This document shows, one piece after another, positions 33,901 through 45,795 of a stretch of 64,000 nucleotides of DNA. Within the stretch, counting starts at the first letter, position 1. Each line of letters opens with the position of its first letter. The position numbers were made by a program, and so were the translations under genes. The notes under the pieces are model-generated. The model did not search any database. It had not been told where the DNA came from and saw only the letters and a list, made by a program, of their open reading frames with translations. Source of the DNA: Mesostigma viride (Eukaryota > Streptophyta > Mesostigmatophyceae > Mesostigmatales > Mesostigmataceae); NCBI GenBank assembly GCA_009746045.1, contig RPFO01001639.1, positions 1 to 64,000 of the forward strand, read 5' to 3'.

Positions 33901-36900
33901 ATGGGGAATCCGACTGGCGGCACCCCTTGCATTCTCGATTACCAGGCGGCCTACCACGCCCTGGATTTTGAAAACCGGAGCCTTCGACGCGAGTTAGCCA
34001 TCCTTCAACAGCATCTGGCGGAGGGTAGCGAGAACAGCCCGACGACGTTGGGCCAAGGCCCAACCTCACAGCGCCCACGTCGGAGGCTTGAGCGATGGGA
34101 GCCTGACCTCGAACCGTACCGGATGCCGCCGCCGTCCGACGGCGTCTCGCCGTTCAACCTGGAGCGTGGGTGCGCTCAGCTGGGGACCTGGGAATGGAAC
34201 CCGCAGACCGACGAGATTATGTTCGACCAGAGCTGGGCAAAGTGGCTCGGTTACGAGCAGCGTCAACTAGATGTCCGCGAGGCCGACGCCGCGTGGCAGC
34301 GGGTAAGCTGATGCTAGTATCCCCTCCGTGGTCCGGCACCTACCGGCAGTGAGCTGTGAATCTGAATTGTCGCAAATACCTGGCCTTTGCAAGCTGCTAT
34401 TACCGTGAGACCATGCGGGTGGAGGATAGCAAGTGGTCCTCTATTACCCAAGTGCAAAGGAAAGGGTCAAGCGCTAGCAGGGCACCCATCGATGCTGAAC
34501 AAAGGGTCTGGGACCCAACGGGTGGCAGGGATAGGCTGACGATCAAGCAGCGTGCGTCAGGCGCCCTTGCTCCACTGTCAAACTACGGCGATAAGTGGAT
34601 CGCCAGCCCACTCAGCATCCCAGCTGCCATGACGGCTATGGTCATCTCGTTTATCGCCCAGGGCTGAAGTAGCGCTTGCATTGGTGCAGTTGAGCGTGGT
34701 GGCACCTGACTGTTTTTTTATATGCCAAACAGTCAGTTTTTTGGTGCCAGCAAACCGTGCTGGCACCAATTCCTCTGCACTTCTGTTGCACACTGATGCT
34801 GCAGATTACCTCTGTCATATGCGTTGATATGGACCTCTAAGCAGAGCCCTAAACACAATCCCCTCCTACTCGCCCTGCTGATTTACTCCCTTGCTGCCGC
34901 TCTCTCTGACACCGACTTGGTTTTTTGTTGGCGATCATTCGCCCCACTACGGCTGTGCATGTGGGCTGTATCCTCGTGGGCGACAGCTGACCCACCCCGA
35001 CGACCTGGTTGAACTGAGCGCCAAGCTGGAGGAGCACCTGGCAGGGAGGTCCCCTGTGTTCAGTGCGGAGCATCGCATGGCGCACAGGGACGGTCACTGG
35101 GTGTGGGTGTTCACGGCAGGTCGCGTCGTGGAGTGGGATGCGCAGGTGCGTGCTGGCGATGGCTCCCTCCATCAGGTGCACCACACCTAAAATTCATGCA
35201 TGCTGTCTCGGGTGGATTGGGATGTGCAGGTATGAGGCAATATGGTGGCAATATGGTTGCAGTACGACTGCAACATGAGCGCACTATCATTCCTTCACAC
35301 ATTACCACCTGTGAAACGCTTGCCCTTGTAGCGCGCAAATTTGAGGGGGTTCCCATGCATGCAATGATTCCTTCACACGCCACCCACCGTAGAGAGTTTC
35401 CCTTCTTATGATGCGCAAGTTGCCAGGCGGTTGGTTTACCAGCCATTCTCTCTTCGACCCGCGTCCCGTGGCAGATCTACGGACCTCCCATCCGTCACGC
35501 ACGGAGGTTGCCTATCCCTCCTGTCGCGGTGCCCTATGCTTGCACCCGCTCACCCCTCGTGTGCAAGCGACTGTTGCCAACTTCCACCGGTCCCCGCACC
35601 CTGGCAGGGCAAGCCGCGGCGGGTCTCAGGCACCCAGCAGAACATGGGCGCGCGCAAGAAGTGGGAAGAAGAGCTGCTGGCGGCGTTGGCTGCGTCGCAA
35701 AGCGCCGACCGAGCCAAGAGCGCCTTCCTCGCCAAGTGAGTGCCTGACACTATTTCGTTATCAATAGGATCTCCTTGATCCATAGGACTTGTCTTTAAAA
35801 TAGTTCCAATCATCCATATGTGTACAGCCGGCCCAAGGGCACCTTTCTTGCCAAGTGAGTGCCAGGATTTTTTATGAAATAAAAAAGTAAATTGCTTCAA
35901 TCATCAAGCGCATTGGAGACAGGGGGGGGGGGGGGGGGGGGGGGTTGACAGGTCATCTGCGTCTCTTCTTAAGCAACTTACCATCTCCTATAGTGTCATG
36001 TATACTGTAGCGTTTTTTTTTTTTTTTTTTTTTTTTCTCTCTTGTGGCAACAGCCTCATAGCAAGTCGCATGAGGTCCGCACACCCTCTTTCTCAGTCTT
36101 CACACTTCCATGTATTCACTATACCTTGTACGATCCACGTTATCCTTCATGCTCCCTCCTCCCAACAGCATGTCGCACGAGATCCGCACGCCCATGGCAG
36201 GCATCCTGGGTGCGGGCGCGCTCCTCCTGGAAACCCCCCTGGGGTGCGACCAGCGCGAGCTGGCGACCATGATGGTGGACAGCACACAGCTTCTGCTGTC
36301 GATCGTCAACGACATCCTCGACCTGAGCAAGATCGAGGAAGGTTTTCTTAAGGTGGAGACTGTCCCCACTGACGTCAACGAGGTGTTGGCGCACGTGCAG
36401 GAGCTGTTTGGTCCCAAGGCGCGAGAGAAGGGTGTCGCGTTACAGGTGAGCACGCCAAAAGTTAATACCAAAAAAGTTTTGGGCTCGTGAGTCAAACATT
36501 GGGCTTGTAAGTCAAGCATTGGGATCATAATAACTAACCAAAAGCAAATGGGTGGCGTGAAGTGCCGGCAAAGAATGAGCTTAGCAGGGGAGCTTGAGGC
36601 CAAGAGCCATTTCGCATTTATTGCAGCTTTGCATTGCACAGGCGGTCTTTCCGTGACGTTGTTTGCATTTGTGGTTCTGGTCTCCCTCATCGCGTTTGAA
36701 CAACAGGTACAATGGGCAACCGAAGAGGTTAAACAAACTAGCCAATTCCTTCTAATCATGATCAGTTGCATGAGCGTTTCCGTCCCTAAGCATCTGGGGC
36801 ACTCGCTGATGTGTGCTCTCCACCCTGCAGGTGGAGCCCCTGGCCCAGGAGCATGGCCAGTCCTGGATCATGGCGGACCCGACGCGGCTGCGCCAGATCC

Positions 36901-39240
36901 TCCTTAACCTGTGAGTGGGCGGGATGTGGTGCCCCCTTCAGACACAATGGCATTTTCCTCTTCCTTTTTTTCAAGCACACGTTTGGAGGCGCTGCCCATA
37001 AAGCGTTGGCATGGAACGCTTGCCTTTGCCACCACATACCTTGGTGCTGTGTGTTCTGATGTCGGGTATACTTTGTCATTCGGTTCATCCTGGTGTTGGG
37101 TATGATGATGACTCACGCAGCGTGGGCAACGCGGTCAAGTTCACGCACCAAGGGCAGGTGACCATCTCCGCACAGCTGACACCCAGCAGCCACGCATGCG
37201 GTGCCGAGTGGCGGCAACACCACAACGGCAGCAACGGAGCAGGCTGCCTCAGCCCGGTGGAGCAGGCGGCGATGGATGCTGGCGTTTGCCACGACCTGTG
37301 GGACCTGCGCATTTTCGTGGCTGACACGGGCATTGGCATGTCGCCCGACATGGTCGCGCGCGTGTTCGACCGCTTCCAGCAGGCGGAGGGGGGAGCGTTT
37401 GCGCGCACGTACGGGGGTTCGGGTGAGTGTTTTTGTTCATACTGTGTGTGGTTTATCAGGTAAGGTTTTCTCAGAATGGGCGAAAGACCTTTTTAGGGAG
37501 GCACGCAGCAAATTTAAACGAATGGCAGGTTGGATGATCTGTTGTTTTTAAGCGGATCTCTCACTTGCACTGGCTTGTGTGGTTTGCACAGGGTGCATGC
37601 ATGTCTCACGGAATCGGACAGACGCCTCGAATAACCTCTTGCTTCGTTTCTTTGGCTGGCAGGCCTGGGCACAACGACCGGCGATGAGTTATCGGATCTT
37701 AATCATATTTCGGAAATACTTGTATCTGCTTGTATCTGCCACCCATGCAGGCCTGGGCACCACGATCAGCAAAGAGCTGGCCAAGCGCATGGGGGGCGAT
37801 GTGACTGTGGAGTCTGAGCAAGGCAAAGGGAGCACGTTCGCGCTGCGCCTGCCCGTGATACGCGCGCCGGCAACACACAGCGCGCCGCAACGGCCGTCGC
37901 TCGCTGATACGCCCCCAACGGCATCCTCCCCAATACCCTGCACCAACGGGGAGGGCGCGGGCAGGAACTACGGGTTCACCGCCATCCTCGCCGAAGTATG
38001 TTTGTGTGTGATGTGTGGCGGTGGTGGGGGGTTCAACCCTATCTGGTCATGTGGGGGGGGGAACGGCGCAAGTACCTATCTTACAAGCAAAAGGGTTTTT
38101 CATGCGAATGAAATGGATGTCCACGTGCTGAAGCTTCCCTTTGACCACGTGCTCTAGCTGCTGACAGTTAGTGCACAACCTGGCATGGCAGTGGCTGTAC
38201 ATTTGGCACACGCACACCTTGAATTCTGCGTGCAGTTCAAAGGTCTTATGAGCGTGCTATGGTGGTCTGCGCGCCCTTGCCCACCCCAGGACAACCACCT
38301 TAACCGGCGCATCCTGGAGAAGGTGCTGCAGACGGTGGGCATCACGATCATCCCCGCGCCCAACGGACAGATCGTGCTAGACCTTGTCCGAAGCGGCGTC
38401 GACCACCAGCTCATATTTATGGTATGTTGGACTACTGGGCTTGTAGGTATGGTACCTTTTTTGTACCTACTTTTTGCAGCTTCTTTCCGTGGGCTTTGTA
38501 GCGCACAATGCGTACGCGCGATTTTCTACACATGCCCTCTGACACCGCCTGCCGGCGGATCCTTCTCCACATCTCCCGACATGGGCGTCCGATGCATGAA
38601 TAGTTGTTTCTTTTGTCATATAGTGAGACAATCGATACCGAGTTCGTGGCAAGGTGCCCATGTTACTACGATCGTCCTCATCCATAACAGGGCACAACAC
38701 ACGGAATCATCCTGACACTGTTGCCTGTACTCATCCGTCACCATGTTTTCTGCTCAACTCCTGCTTCACCACGAGCAGGACATCCAAATGCCTGTCTGCG
38801 ATGGCGTGACCGCGACCAAGGTGCTGCGCGCGCAGGGCTACCACCGCCCCATCCTCGCGCTTACGGCCAATGTGATGCCAGCGGACCTGGCCAGCTACAT
38901 CGCGGCTGGCATGAATGGGGCGCTGCCCAAGCCCTACACGCGCGCGCAGATATGCGACGAGATCGACCGGCTGATGCTCACCCACGCCGTGGCCGGGGTC
39001 ACAGATGAACTCATGATCGCCAGGGCACTGATGGCGGTGGGGCCACCTAGGGCCGCAGCCAACCCTGTTTTCTTCGCTCGGTCATTCTCGTTTGAGCGAT
39101 CAGGGATGCCCCCAGAGTCCAACCCAGAAAACCCCGACAGGGCCAGGCGTCGCAGCACCGAGGCGTGGGACTCCCGTCTCCCGTGCCCGGCGTTATCCAG
39201 CCTCTGCGACATGGCACCTGCGGCCAGCGTGATAGCATAG
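33901..39240 (+). CDS. PAS-domain hybrid histidine kinase, nine exons, 728 aa
   Basis: Exons with consistent phase: 33901-34302, 34987-35145, 35608-35735, 36169-36445, 36831-36910, 37121-37422, 37751-37995, 38290-38421, 38779-39240. Residues about 80-215 form a PAS/PAC sensor ([30 protein letters not shown]). HisKA follows with the phospho-accepting His233 in SHEIRTP; the ATPase has the N box (VGNAVKF), G1 (DTGIGMS), F box (FDRFQQAEG) and G2 (GGSGLGTT). The receiver starts ILAEDN, has phospho-acceptor Asp576 in MDIQMP and Lys in LPKPYT. No membrane segment is seen, so a soluble sensor of the two-component phosphorelay is inferred; the ligand is unknown. A Met at 33829 would add 24 residues. 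Several junctions cut conserved motifs, and introns 2, 3 and 6 carry exon-edge copies. Confidence 0.92.
34706..34769. other. Two adjacent hairpins in kinase intron 1
   Basis: 34706-34736: CTGACTGTTT pairs with AAACAGTCAG. 34741-34769: TTGGTGCCAGC pairs with GCTGGCACCAA across a 7-nt loop. Both stems are perfect. Confidence 0.7.
35210..35234 (+). repeat. Copy of kinase exon 2 end inside intron 2
   Basis: GTGGATTGGGATGTGCAGGT (35212-35231) repeats GTGGAGTGGGATGCGCAGGT at the true donor (35128-35147), about 84 nt downstream, including a GT in donor position. Confidence 0.8.
35827..35863 (+). repeat. Copy of kinase exon 3 end and donor inside intron 3
   Basis: ACCTTTCTTGCCAAGTGAGT followed by GCC (35841-35863) repeats GCCTTCCTCGCCAAGTGAGT followed by GCC at the true donor. 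An acceptor-like GTGTACAG stands just before it, so it looks like a tiny relic exon. Confidence 0.8.
35922..36036 (+). repeat. Long G and T homopolymers in kinase intron 3
   Basis: 23 G at 35922-35944 and 24 T at 36013-36036. Exact lengths are likely to be uncertain in any assembly. Confidence 0.8.
36047..36085 (+). repeat. Copy of kinase exon 4 start inside intron 3
   Basis: AGCAAGTCGCATGAGGTCCG then CACACCC (36059-36085) repeats AGCATGTCGCACGAGATCCG then CACGCCC at exon 4. It would encode SHEVRTP, a variant of the phospho-accepting motif. Confidence 0.8.
37654..37680 (+). repeat. Copy of kinase exon 7 start and acceptor inside intron 6
   Basis: GGCAGGCCTGGGCACAACGA (37658-37677) repeats TGCAGGCCTGGGCACCACGA at the true acceptor (37746-37765), 88 nt upstream of it. 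Confidence 0.8.
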
Positions 39241-39850
39241 CTCGGGTTGCCCACTTTGAACGGCTAACCTACAATTTTGTGTGGCACCTATTCTTTCCTA
39301 TCCATATTGCTGCGTGTCTTCGAGGGTGATCCGGAGGATTCACCCGGAGTGAGCTGGCAAACCTCTAAATTATTCGGCAAACACATTTTTTCGAACACAT
39401 CCAGCAGCTTCGGCTGTGGATACTGGTCAATTGTTGTTTTAACTTCCTGCTGACACTCGGTCCGTCGATCTTACCAGGCTTTTCTGTGTGTTTCTGAAGA
39501 TGGATATGCCATAGAAGACAGCGGGTATCAAGCCCCCATTGTACATAATTATACCAGTGTCCTGGTGTGCTTATGCTGCATGCATGTGAGCGCACGTCAA
39601 TCAGCCAAATTCCTTGATGATCATGGGTGTTGAGTTACATAGGCTCCGGCTGTCTTGGCATGGGCAGGGAAAACAGCTGGTGCCAGCAGAGGCAACTGGT
39701 CCATTTCTTGTGTTTACTCCTCACACCGCTTATATGATCTGCATGCAATACAAGCTTCAGCCTGCAGCATGCAGACTTCCTATGGTCGTTCATTCGTTCA
39801 TTCGTTCATTCATTCATTCAATCATTCATGTTCCTCCCTCCCTCCCCCCC

Positions 39851-39902
<52 letters not shown>

Positions 39903-40134
39903 CTGACGGAGAAGTTTCAAATACATAAGTGACACTTTTTCAACATGTCGGTGCGGACCTCATTCCGGTCGCGTACGTGTGAGTCGGAATTGAATTGAAC
40001 TCTGAACTTTGAACTCGGTTAGTGTGGGCCTGTGGGGTCGGTGAAATAGTTCCATATATGCTGCATATATTCTTGAATTAAGACAACCGTAGACCAGAAG
40101 GCCGTCATAGTGAAAGTGTGCAATCCCGCGGAAG
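39241..40134. other. Intergenic, with (ATTC)n and a 49-nt C run
   Basis: No gene is seen. A TTCG/TTCA microsatellite lies at 39787-39830, followed by C/T-rich sequence and an unbroken run of C at 39852-39900. The homopolymer length is likely approximate. Confidence 0.6.
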
Positions 40135-40330
40135 GCACGCTAGATAGCTCCCCCTAGGGCAGCGTGCGGCGCGGCCTAGATAGTTAGCATGCTGTTAGAT
40201 AGATGTAGTATATCGCCAATGTAGATAGATTAGACCGGTAGGAATGTTTGCACCCATCCATCCATCCATCGGGGTTAATGCTCCGTGACTCCCCAACGGG
40301 AGCACGAGTCTAATTAATTAATTAATAGTG
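40135..40330 (+). mobile_element. LINE 3' end fragment with (TTAA)n tail
   Basis: ACCGGTAGGAATGTTTGCAC, (CATC)n and CTCCCCAACGGGAGCACGAG followed by (TAAT)n at 40311-40327, almost the same as 30330-30450. Only the 3' UTR is left. Confidence 0.75.
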
Positions 40331-40623
40331 AAAGTTAATGCCAGCCTGGACTGGCGCCCGACCGCCCGTCAGTTAGACGTACTACTAATAAGTATAGACA
40401 ATTTCTGCCATTTTAATTGGACATTGCATGATCCCTTGGACCATGCATTTGTGCGGCAAACGTTTGCATGGGCCTGTACCATGTAAAGCACCCACCAAAA
40501 AGTTGTAAATTGCACCCACATGTGTGCCTGCCCGTAGGGCTGCGCGGAGCTCGACAATCTGTGGCCCACTATCCCGGCAGTGACAGAAGCTTGGGCGCGC
40601 CCGCCCTGGACTCGGTGCATAGA

Positions 40624-40625
40624 AG

Positions 40626-40656
<31 letters not shown>

Positions 40657-40663
40657 GCGGGTC
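40624..40663 (+). repeat. G-rich GGGGT tandem, possible G-quadruplex
   Basis: Repeated GGGT/GGGGT units with several G runs of 3-7, enough for a four-stranded fold on the plus strand. Confidence 0.6.
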
Positions 40664-40868
40664 GATAGGAACCAGTACTCACATGGCGGGGGAGGTTCTG
40701 TGCCTCCTGTAAAAAAGTTTCTCAATTAAAAAATTAATCACCTCTCAGTTTAAAAATATGCACAGCACAGCTTTATACCTCAGGCTGATGACATCCGGTC
40801 ATTCATGAAGCACCTTGACACCCTGGCGAGGTCACGATGTGCACACTACCTTGACCACAAGATGTTCT

Positions 40869-40873
40869 TTACA
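40869..40873 (-). terminator. TGTAA poly(A)-like signal of the RING gene
   Basis: TGTAA on the minus strand, 43 nt past the stop codon of the RING gene. Confidence 0.45.
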
Positions 40874-40915
40874 TAATGCGGACATTATATCCCCCCCCCG
40901 CACACCCAACAGCTT

Positions 40916-43900
40916 TTACATGTCATCCCAGCCTCCAACATGGGTATCTTCGGCCTCGCCACGTGCCGGTGACTCAAATGGGGGAGAAGACTCGGCTGCA
41001 TGTTGGGCCAGCCGTCTCCCTCCTCCTGCGCTAAAAAATGCCGTGAACTCCTTCACAAACTGCGGGGCATGCAGGCCCACAAACGGCTGCACTGCCGCCA
41101 TGACCGCATCACTCCATCCTTGGCTGCCTTCCCTGTAGACCAAGTGCGGTAGGTCCCATGAGACAAAGAGAGCAAACACAAGACCAAAGGGCGCAGCCGA
41201 CAACAAGATGTGCAAAGGGTTGGCTTCAAACTGCAAGCATACGCATGCCTGATGTGTGATTGATAAGTGTCTCATGGACATGCATGTACCTACTGACAGT
41301 ATCTGCATGAGGTTTGTCTCAATTGGTATTTTGGGTTGCAAATCATCATGCCACAGCTGGACAGTACTAGATCGGGTGACACAACTCGAACCGTTCTTGT
41401 GAGGCTAAAAGCCAGAACCCAGTCATCACGATACTGCTTTAAACGAACAAGGGAACAAAAAGGGAACTATACCTGAGTCCCCTAGGAACACAGGCACCAG
41501 CAGACCCAAGTGCATGCATGCGTGGGCTAGCTCAGCCTCTCACCCTGTGGGTGCTGCGCGAATGCACGCCTCCACATGGGCCACCACCAGCTCCACGTCA
41601 TAATCCTGCCAGGTGGCGCGTCCACGGTGCCCAGGGCAAAGACCACCAACCAGAAGATGGGATTAATTAATTAATTGACTAAGAACATACCTCCGTGGGG
41701 AGGATATGTAACACATTAATCCTGAGAAGGGGAATATGGTTTTTAAGACATTCTAGGTGACAACCTGCAGGTGGTGGGTGTAAACTGCCACCTACTCGGG
41801 GTTCACAACTGAGGTGCACCTGCACCACCATGTATTCCAGCAGCTCTGCAAAGTTGCGGACATGGGGAGGAAGATGATCATGGCTAAGCAATGGCTAGAG
41901 CATGATGGCGTCTCAGCAGAGAGTGGCTCTCTGCATGGGCAAAGCATGGCTGACTCATAGCGGATGCAGTAAGGCTGCCCCATGGTCCAGAGCCCACAGT
42001 TAGGCTTGGAACACATTTAGAGGCGCCGGTTTGGTAGAATATAAAGGCCTCTCCCGGAACCTGAGGGGTTTTAGGGAGAAGATGGGATGCATGTTTGAAA
42101 CTACGGTTCCCTGGTACCAAGGTGAGTATGGAAGTATTACTACCATTAACTCGTACGTACAACAATGCCATACAAACTTAAGTTCAACCTGGCAGGCACT
42201 GTACTTCCCACAGCGCAAACATGACAAGGAAGGCAAACAATTTGACTTTAAATCACTCCAGGATTCCAAAACAATCAGCACAAAAGATGCTTGGGCAAAT
42301 GTAGCGATGGCACAATGGGCACACACGCATTCTAGAACCGTTCTCATTTGCACAAACCTGTGAAATGGTGAGCTGTGCAAGAAGATTGGCCAGCAAGAAA
42401 GCCCTATGCACCTTCAGGGCCAACCTGACAATGATTGGATTGGCTGCTAATGCCAGCCATCCTCCCCCCCATGCCCTTGTTATTTTTCTTGGGGGCTCTC
42501 ATTTGCATGGAAGCATGCATGCCTAGTGCTCTCGCTTCCCCCCCGCCCCCCCCTATGCCCCGGAACCTCGCCCCCCGCCTCGCTCACATGCACATACACC
42601 ACATGTGCATGCACACGCAAGCCTGCTTACTGCCCCCTGGCATGCTTACTGCCATCCGTGCAGGCATGGCCGGCACATGAAAGGTGAACCGTATATCTGG
42701 GCAGCACATATGAACAGTAACTTTGGACGAATTTTGGACAGCATCCTTGGACAGCGCCGTCGGACAGCAGAGTTGGTCTGGACATTTGGGCAGCAGAGTT
42801 GGACGATTATTAGTATCATAAGATAATTAAATATGTATTAAGTTTATTAGGTATGTTTAGCCAGCATCAAACCCTCCCTCATACCAGCATCAGTGCTTGA
42901 AGCTCGATAGTCAACCAATCATGCACCCTGGCAGCCCTGGTGTCGTTGGCGCCATACGACAAGCCAGGCACAGCAGCTTCAGGTGCAGGTGCCCCTGCCA
43001 GATTCAATAATGCACACCACCACCCACAAATCCACAAAGCAATATAGCCACGATGTACATGCCATGACAGTTGTCATGTGGAAATAGTTTCGACACCAAT
43101 TCCTCTGCAAAACCATGCAAGTTCAAAATCCATCTGTGCCCCAAATCGAAAAGTAAGCTCCCTGTATGGCCAGTCGTGGTGCCCTGCCAGCTGAACTGTG
43201 CTGTTTATGCATTGTTTTGGCCGGTAGGAAAACTAGTTACCAACCACAGTAACCAGTCCATGAAAGACACAACTTACCTGCCGATGGGGCGGCACCTCCT
43301 GTGTACGCCAATCGCCGCTGCTTGTGCGCTTCTGATGGCACAAACACGACCCGCTGCTGCTGCCCTCCGCGACGCTGGCTGGACGAGGGAGGCAGGTCCC
43401 AGGGTTTGCTGCAGGGGGGCAGGGGGGATTTTTGTGCCATGCCCAGCAGCACGTGCGTGTGGCCTCAGCAAGAGCGCGCTGCGTGCCTCTGCACCCTTGG
43501 CCGCTTGGGCAGCTTTGTTCGCAGCCCAGGCTAGACGACAGCAGCAAGGGAACAGCCATAAGGAGCCGTGAGACTATACAGCCGCGAGGGACGCAGCAAC
43601 AAGGGACGCCGGGCGCCGGGCAGGGTAGGAGGGGAGGGGCATCACGCGCCACGGAGCTGCCAGATGTCACCACCAGAAAGGGCCTAACCTTCGCACCCCC
43701 TCCTTTCTTAATCCCCAGAACTCCATCGCCAGCTACTGATAAAAAGAGAGGACCCAAACACATGCACAATTCCACCACCAAGCCTGGCTGAATGCCACAT
43801 TTACATCCGCCTACTTGGCGTCATCCAGTCCTGAGCGAAGCTACGCGTACCGCAAGCTCGGCGCATCCGCATGGACGCAGTGGAACCACCGACACACGTG

Positions 43901-45795
43901 CGCTACAAAATGCATGCGGAATGTGGGGCAAAAACCAGAACTGTGGGGCAAAATGCGAGCGGATCCCAAGCCCAAGGCCGTCCTAGGACTAGTGGGTGCC
44001 GTTGCCATGTCGATCATTAAAAATAGAAAAAACGTGCAAGCCCCAAACAAGCCCCCCTGGAGGCAACCATGGCAAGGGGAGCCCCCTCAGCAGGATCATA
44101 CCCACGGCACCACATGGCAGGCAGCAGATTGACATGCAACCGATTGCTTGCATCAGACCGCAGACATGCATTCATGCACACATGCACCCGGGCCAAGACG
44201 GGCAGGCACCAGACTGCACACACACGCGCACACGCATGCACGCACACGCCAACGGAGAACTCGGACACAGGGAGGCGGTCAAAGTGCCCCCCCCTTTGAA
44301 CGTTGTGGATGACCGAGGTGTAGGGCGCCTGTGGGCCACAAAGAAAACATCGGCAATGATCCCATCCCACAAGCGATGTGAAACACTGCATCAGCATCAG
44401 CACTCGTACTGAGATATCCCTCCCACCAAGTGGATGATCCTTCGATGTGCGATGGAGGGATCGATAAGCACGTGGATGGCAGGATCAGACAGCAGAACCG
44501 AGTTGCCAATGGAGTGAACAACCGGGCTTGCCAAGGCAGGGTTGGAAAGCGGGGGTAAAAGGGGAAATATTCCACAGAGCACTTTCATTGTAAGGGTAAA
44601 GCGAGGTAGCTCCCATGCCTGTTGAACATCTGCTCGCATGCTGCAGCGACTGAACAGTGCAGGAGCGCAGGTGTAGGCGATGAACGGGCTAAAGAACTCC
44701 AACGCGGCCACACCAAAACGATGTACGATGGCAATTGCACCGTACCGGCTGAAATGCTCCGTTTGCAACAAAATGTGCCACAGATTAGCTAGCAAGACAA
44801 ATATTAGGTGGAAAAGTTCAGCAAGTCCTGGTACACCTACCCCCAATACATTCCAGACGTGGCCGTGACAGGCGAACCTAGAAGTAGCTTCATGCCTAGT
44901 TGTCCCAGTGTCCGTCAAGACTGACACCTCAAGTGGACAACTGGTGACAAGGTGATTTCAAGAGAAAGAAAGGGATGCATATGTTGTTAAAAGCCTCCCA
45001 GGCAAACCGTCTCCCTTCCTTACTTTGCAGATTGGGCAGGCGGGAGGGTGGCCGATGCGGGTTTCTGACCATTGCAGCATGCAGGGGAAGCAGAAACGGT
45101 CTGTTTTGGGGCGAAGAAGACACAAGGGACGAGAAACATTGCAAAGATAATCAGTGTGGTAAACATACTTCTGCACACGCTTGAATGCCACGTAAAACCA
45201 TTTACCTGTCAGAACCAGTCCGCATGGATTGTGATTGGATCATTCGCTTGACAGCCAGCTGAGTAATTACAAACTGGTGAAAGGCATGCTAGGCTTCACG
45301 AGTGCGTGATGGAATGCTTACCTTATGTATAGACCACACTCGTACAGTTTTGCATATAACCCCGTGATAACTATTCTAACCCGTGCTGGGTGTCGCGTGG
45401 ATGCGGCAGGGGCTATGGTTGCGCACAATCGGGGAAACCGTCATGAAAGGAACGACAAAATTGTGATCGCAATCACTTTATAATCGACCAGCCCAAAACC
45501 ACTGTCCATCACATGCAAGGAAGGGAAGCAGTCTGAATTTCCATAAACTTGCTTTCGGTGACATCATCAGCATGATATCACGTCAACAGCCATGCTCGCA
45601 ACTGCCCTTATGTAGGAGCGGCACCAGAAGATAACTACATGGAAGAGAGAAAACAACATATACTATTCGTATGTTACTAGCGGGGAAGGAGCATGCAAAT
45701 GTACGCTTACGGAAGCATTGATCGAGGTAGGCCTCCATCTCCACGCGCTCCAAGCATATTGGGCATGCGTCCGGGGATACTCCTCCCTTACCCAT
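40916..45795 (-). CDS. RING-type E3 ubiquitin ligase (TOPORS-like), seven exons, 254 aa
   Basis: Minus-strand exons with matching phase: 45711-45795, 45024-45100, 44246-44328, 43278-43408, 42885-42994, 41544-41605, 40916-41132 (765 nt, 254 aa plus stop). A C3HC4 RING fills residues 11-53: Cys11, Cys14, Cys27, His29, Cys32, Cys35, Cys50, Cys53 (CPIC, CFHRFCFPC, CPIC); His29 is formed by the first splice. After it come YTSVIHNVQ, RLAYTGG, WLTIELQALML and VAAVQPF-type helices in the order of plant/animal TOPORS-like ligases. It should transfer ubiquitin (perhaps SUMO) to unknown nuclear targets. The start is MGKGG at 45795. It diverges from ORC2, and intron 5 carries a LINE fragment. The open frame 44397-44927 is intron. 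Confidence 0.8.
41663..42010 (-). mobile_element. LINE 3' fragment inserted in a RING-gene intron
   Basis: A (TTAA)n tail at 41663-41679 leads into CCTCCGTGGGGAGGATATGT and CATTCTAGGTGACAACCTGC, matching the minus-strand LINE ends at 6425 and 28924. It lies between exons 42885-42994 and 41544-41605, in the same direction as the gene, with its tail 58 nt from the acceptor. Confidence 0.65.

Noticed and set aside
42000-42380. 126-aa minus-strand frame as an exon of the RING gene
   Set aside because: It overlaps the LINE fragment flank, and the exons on both sides join in phase without it.
44397-44927. 176-aa hydrophobic frame that looks like a membrane protein
   Set aside because: It lies between RING-gene exons 45024-45100 and 44246-44328, whose phases join cleanly; composition fits AT-richer intron.
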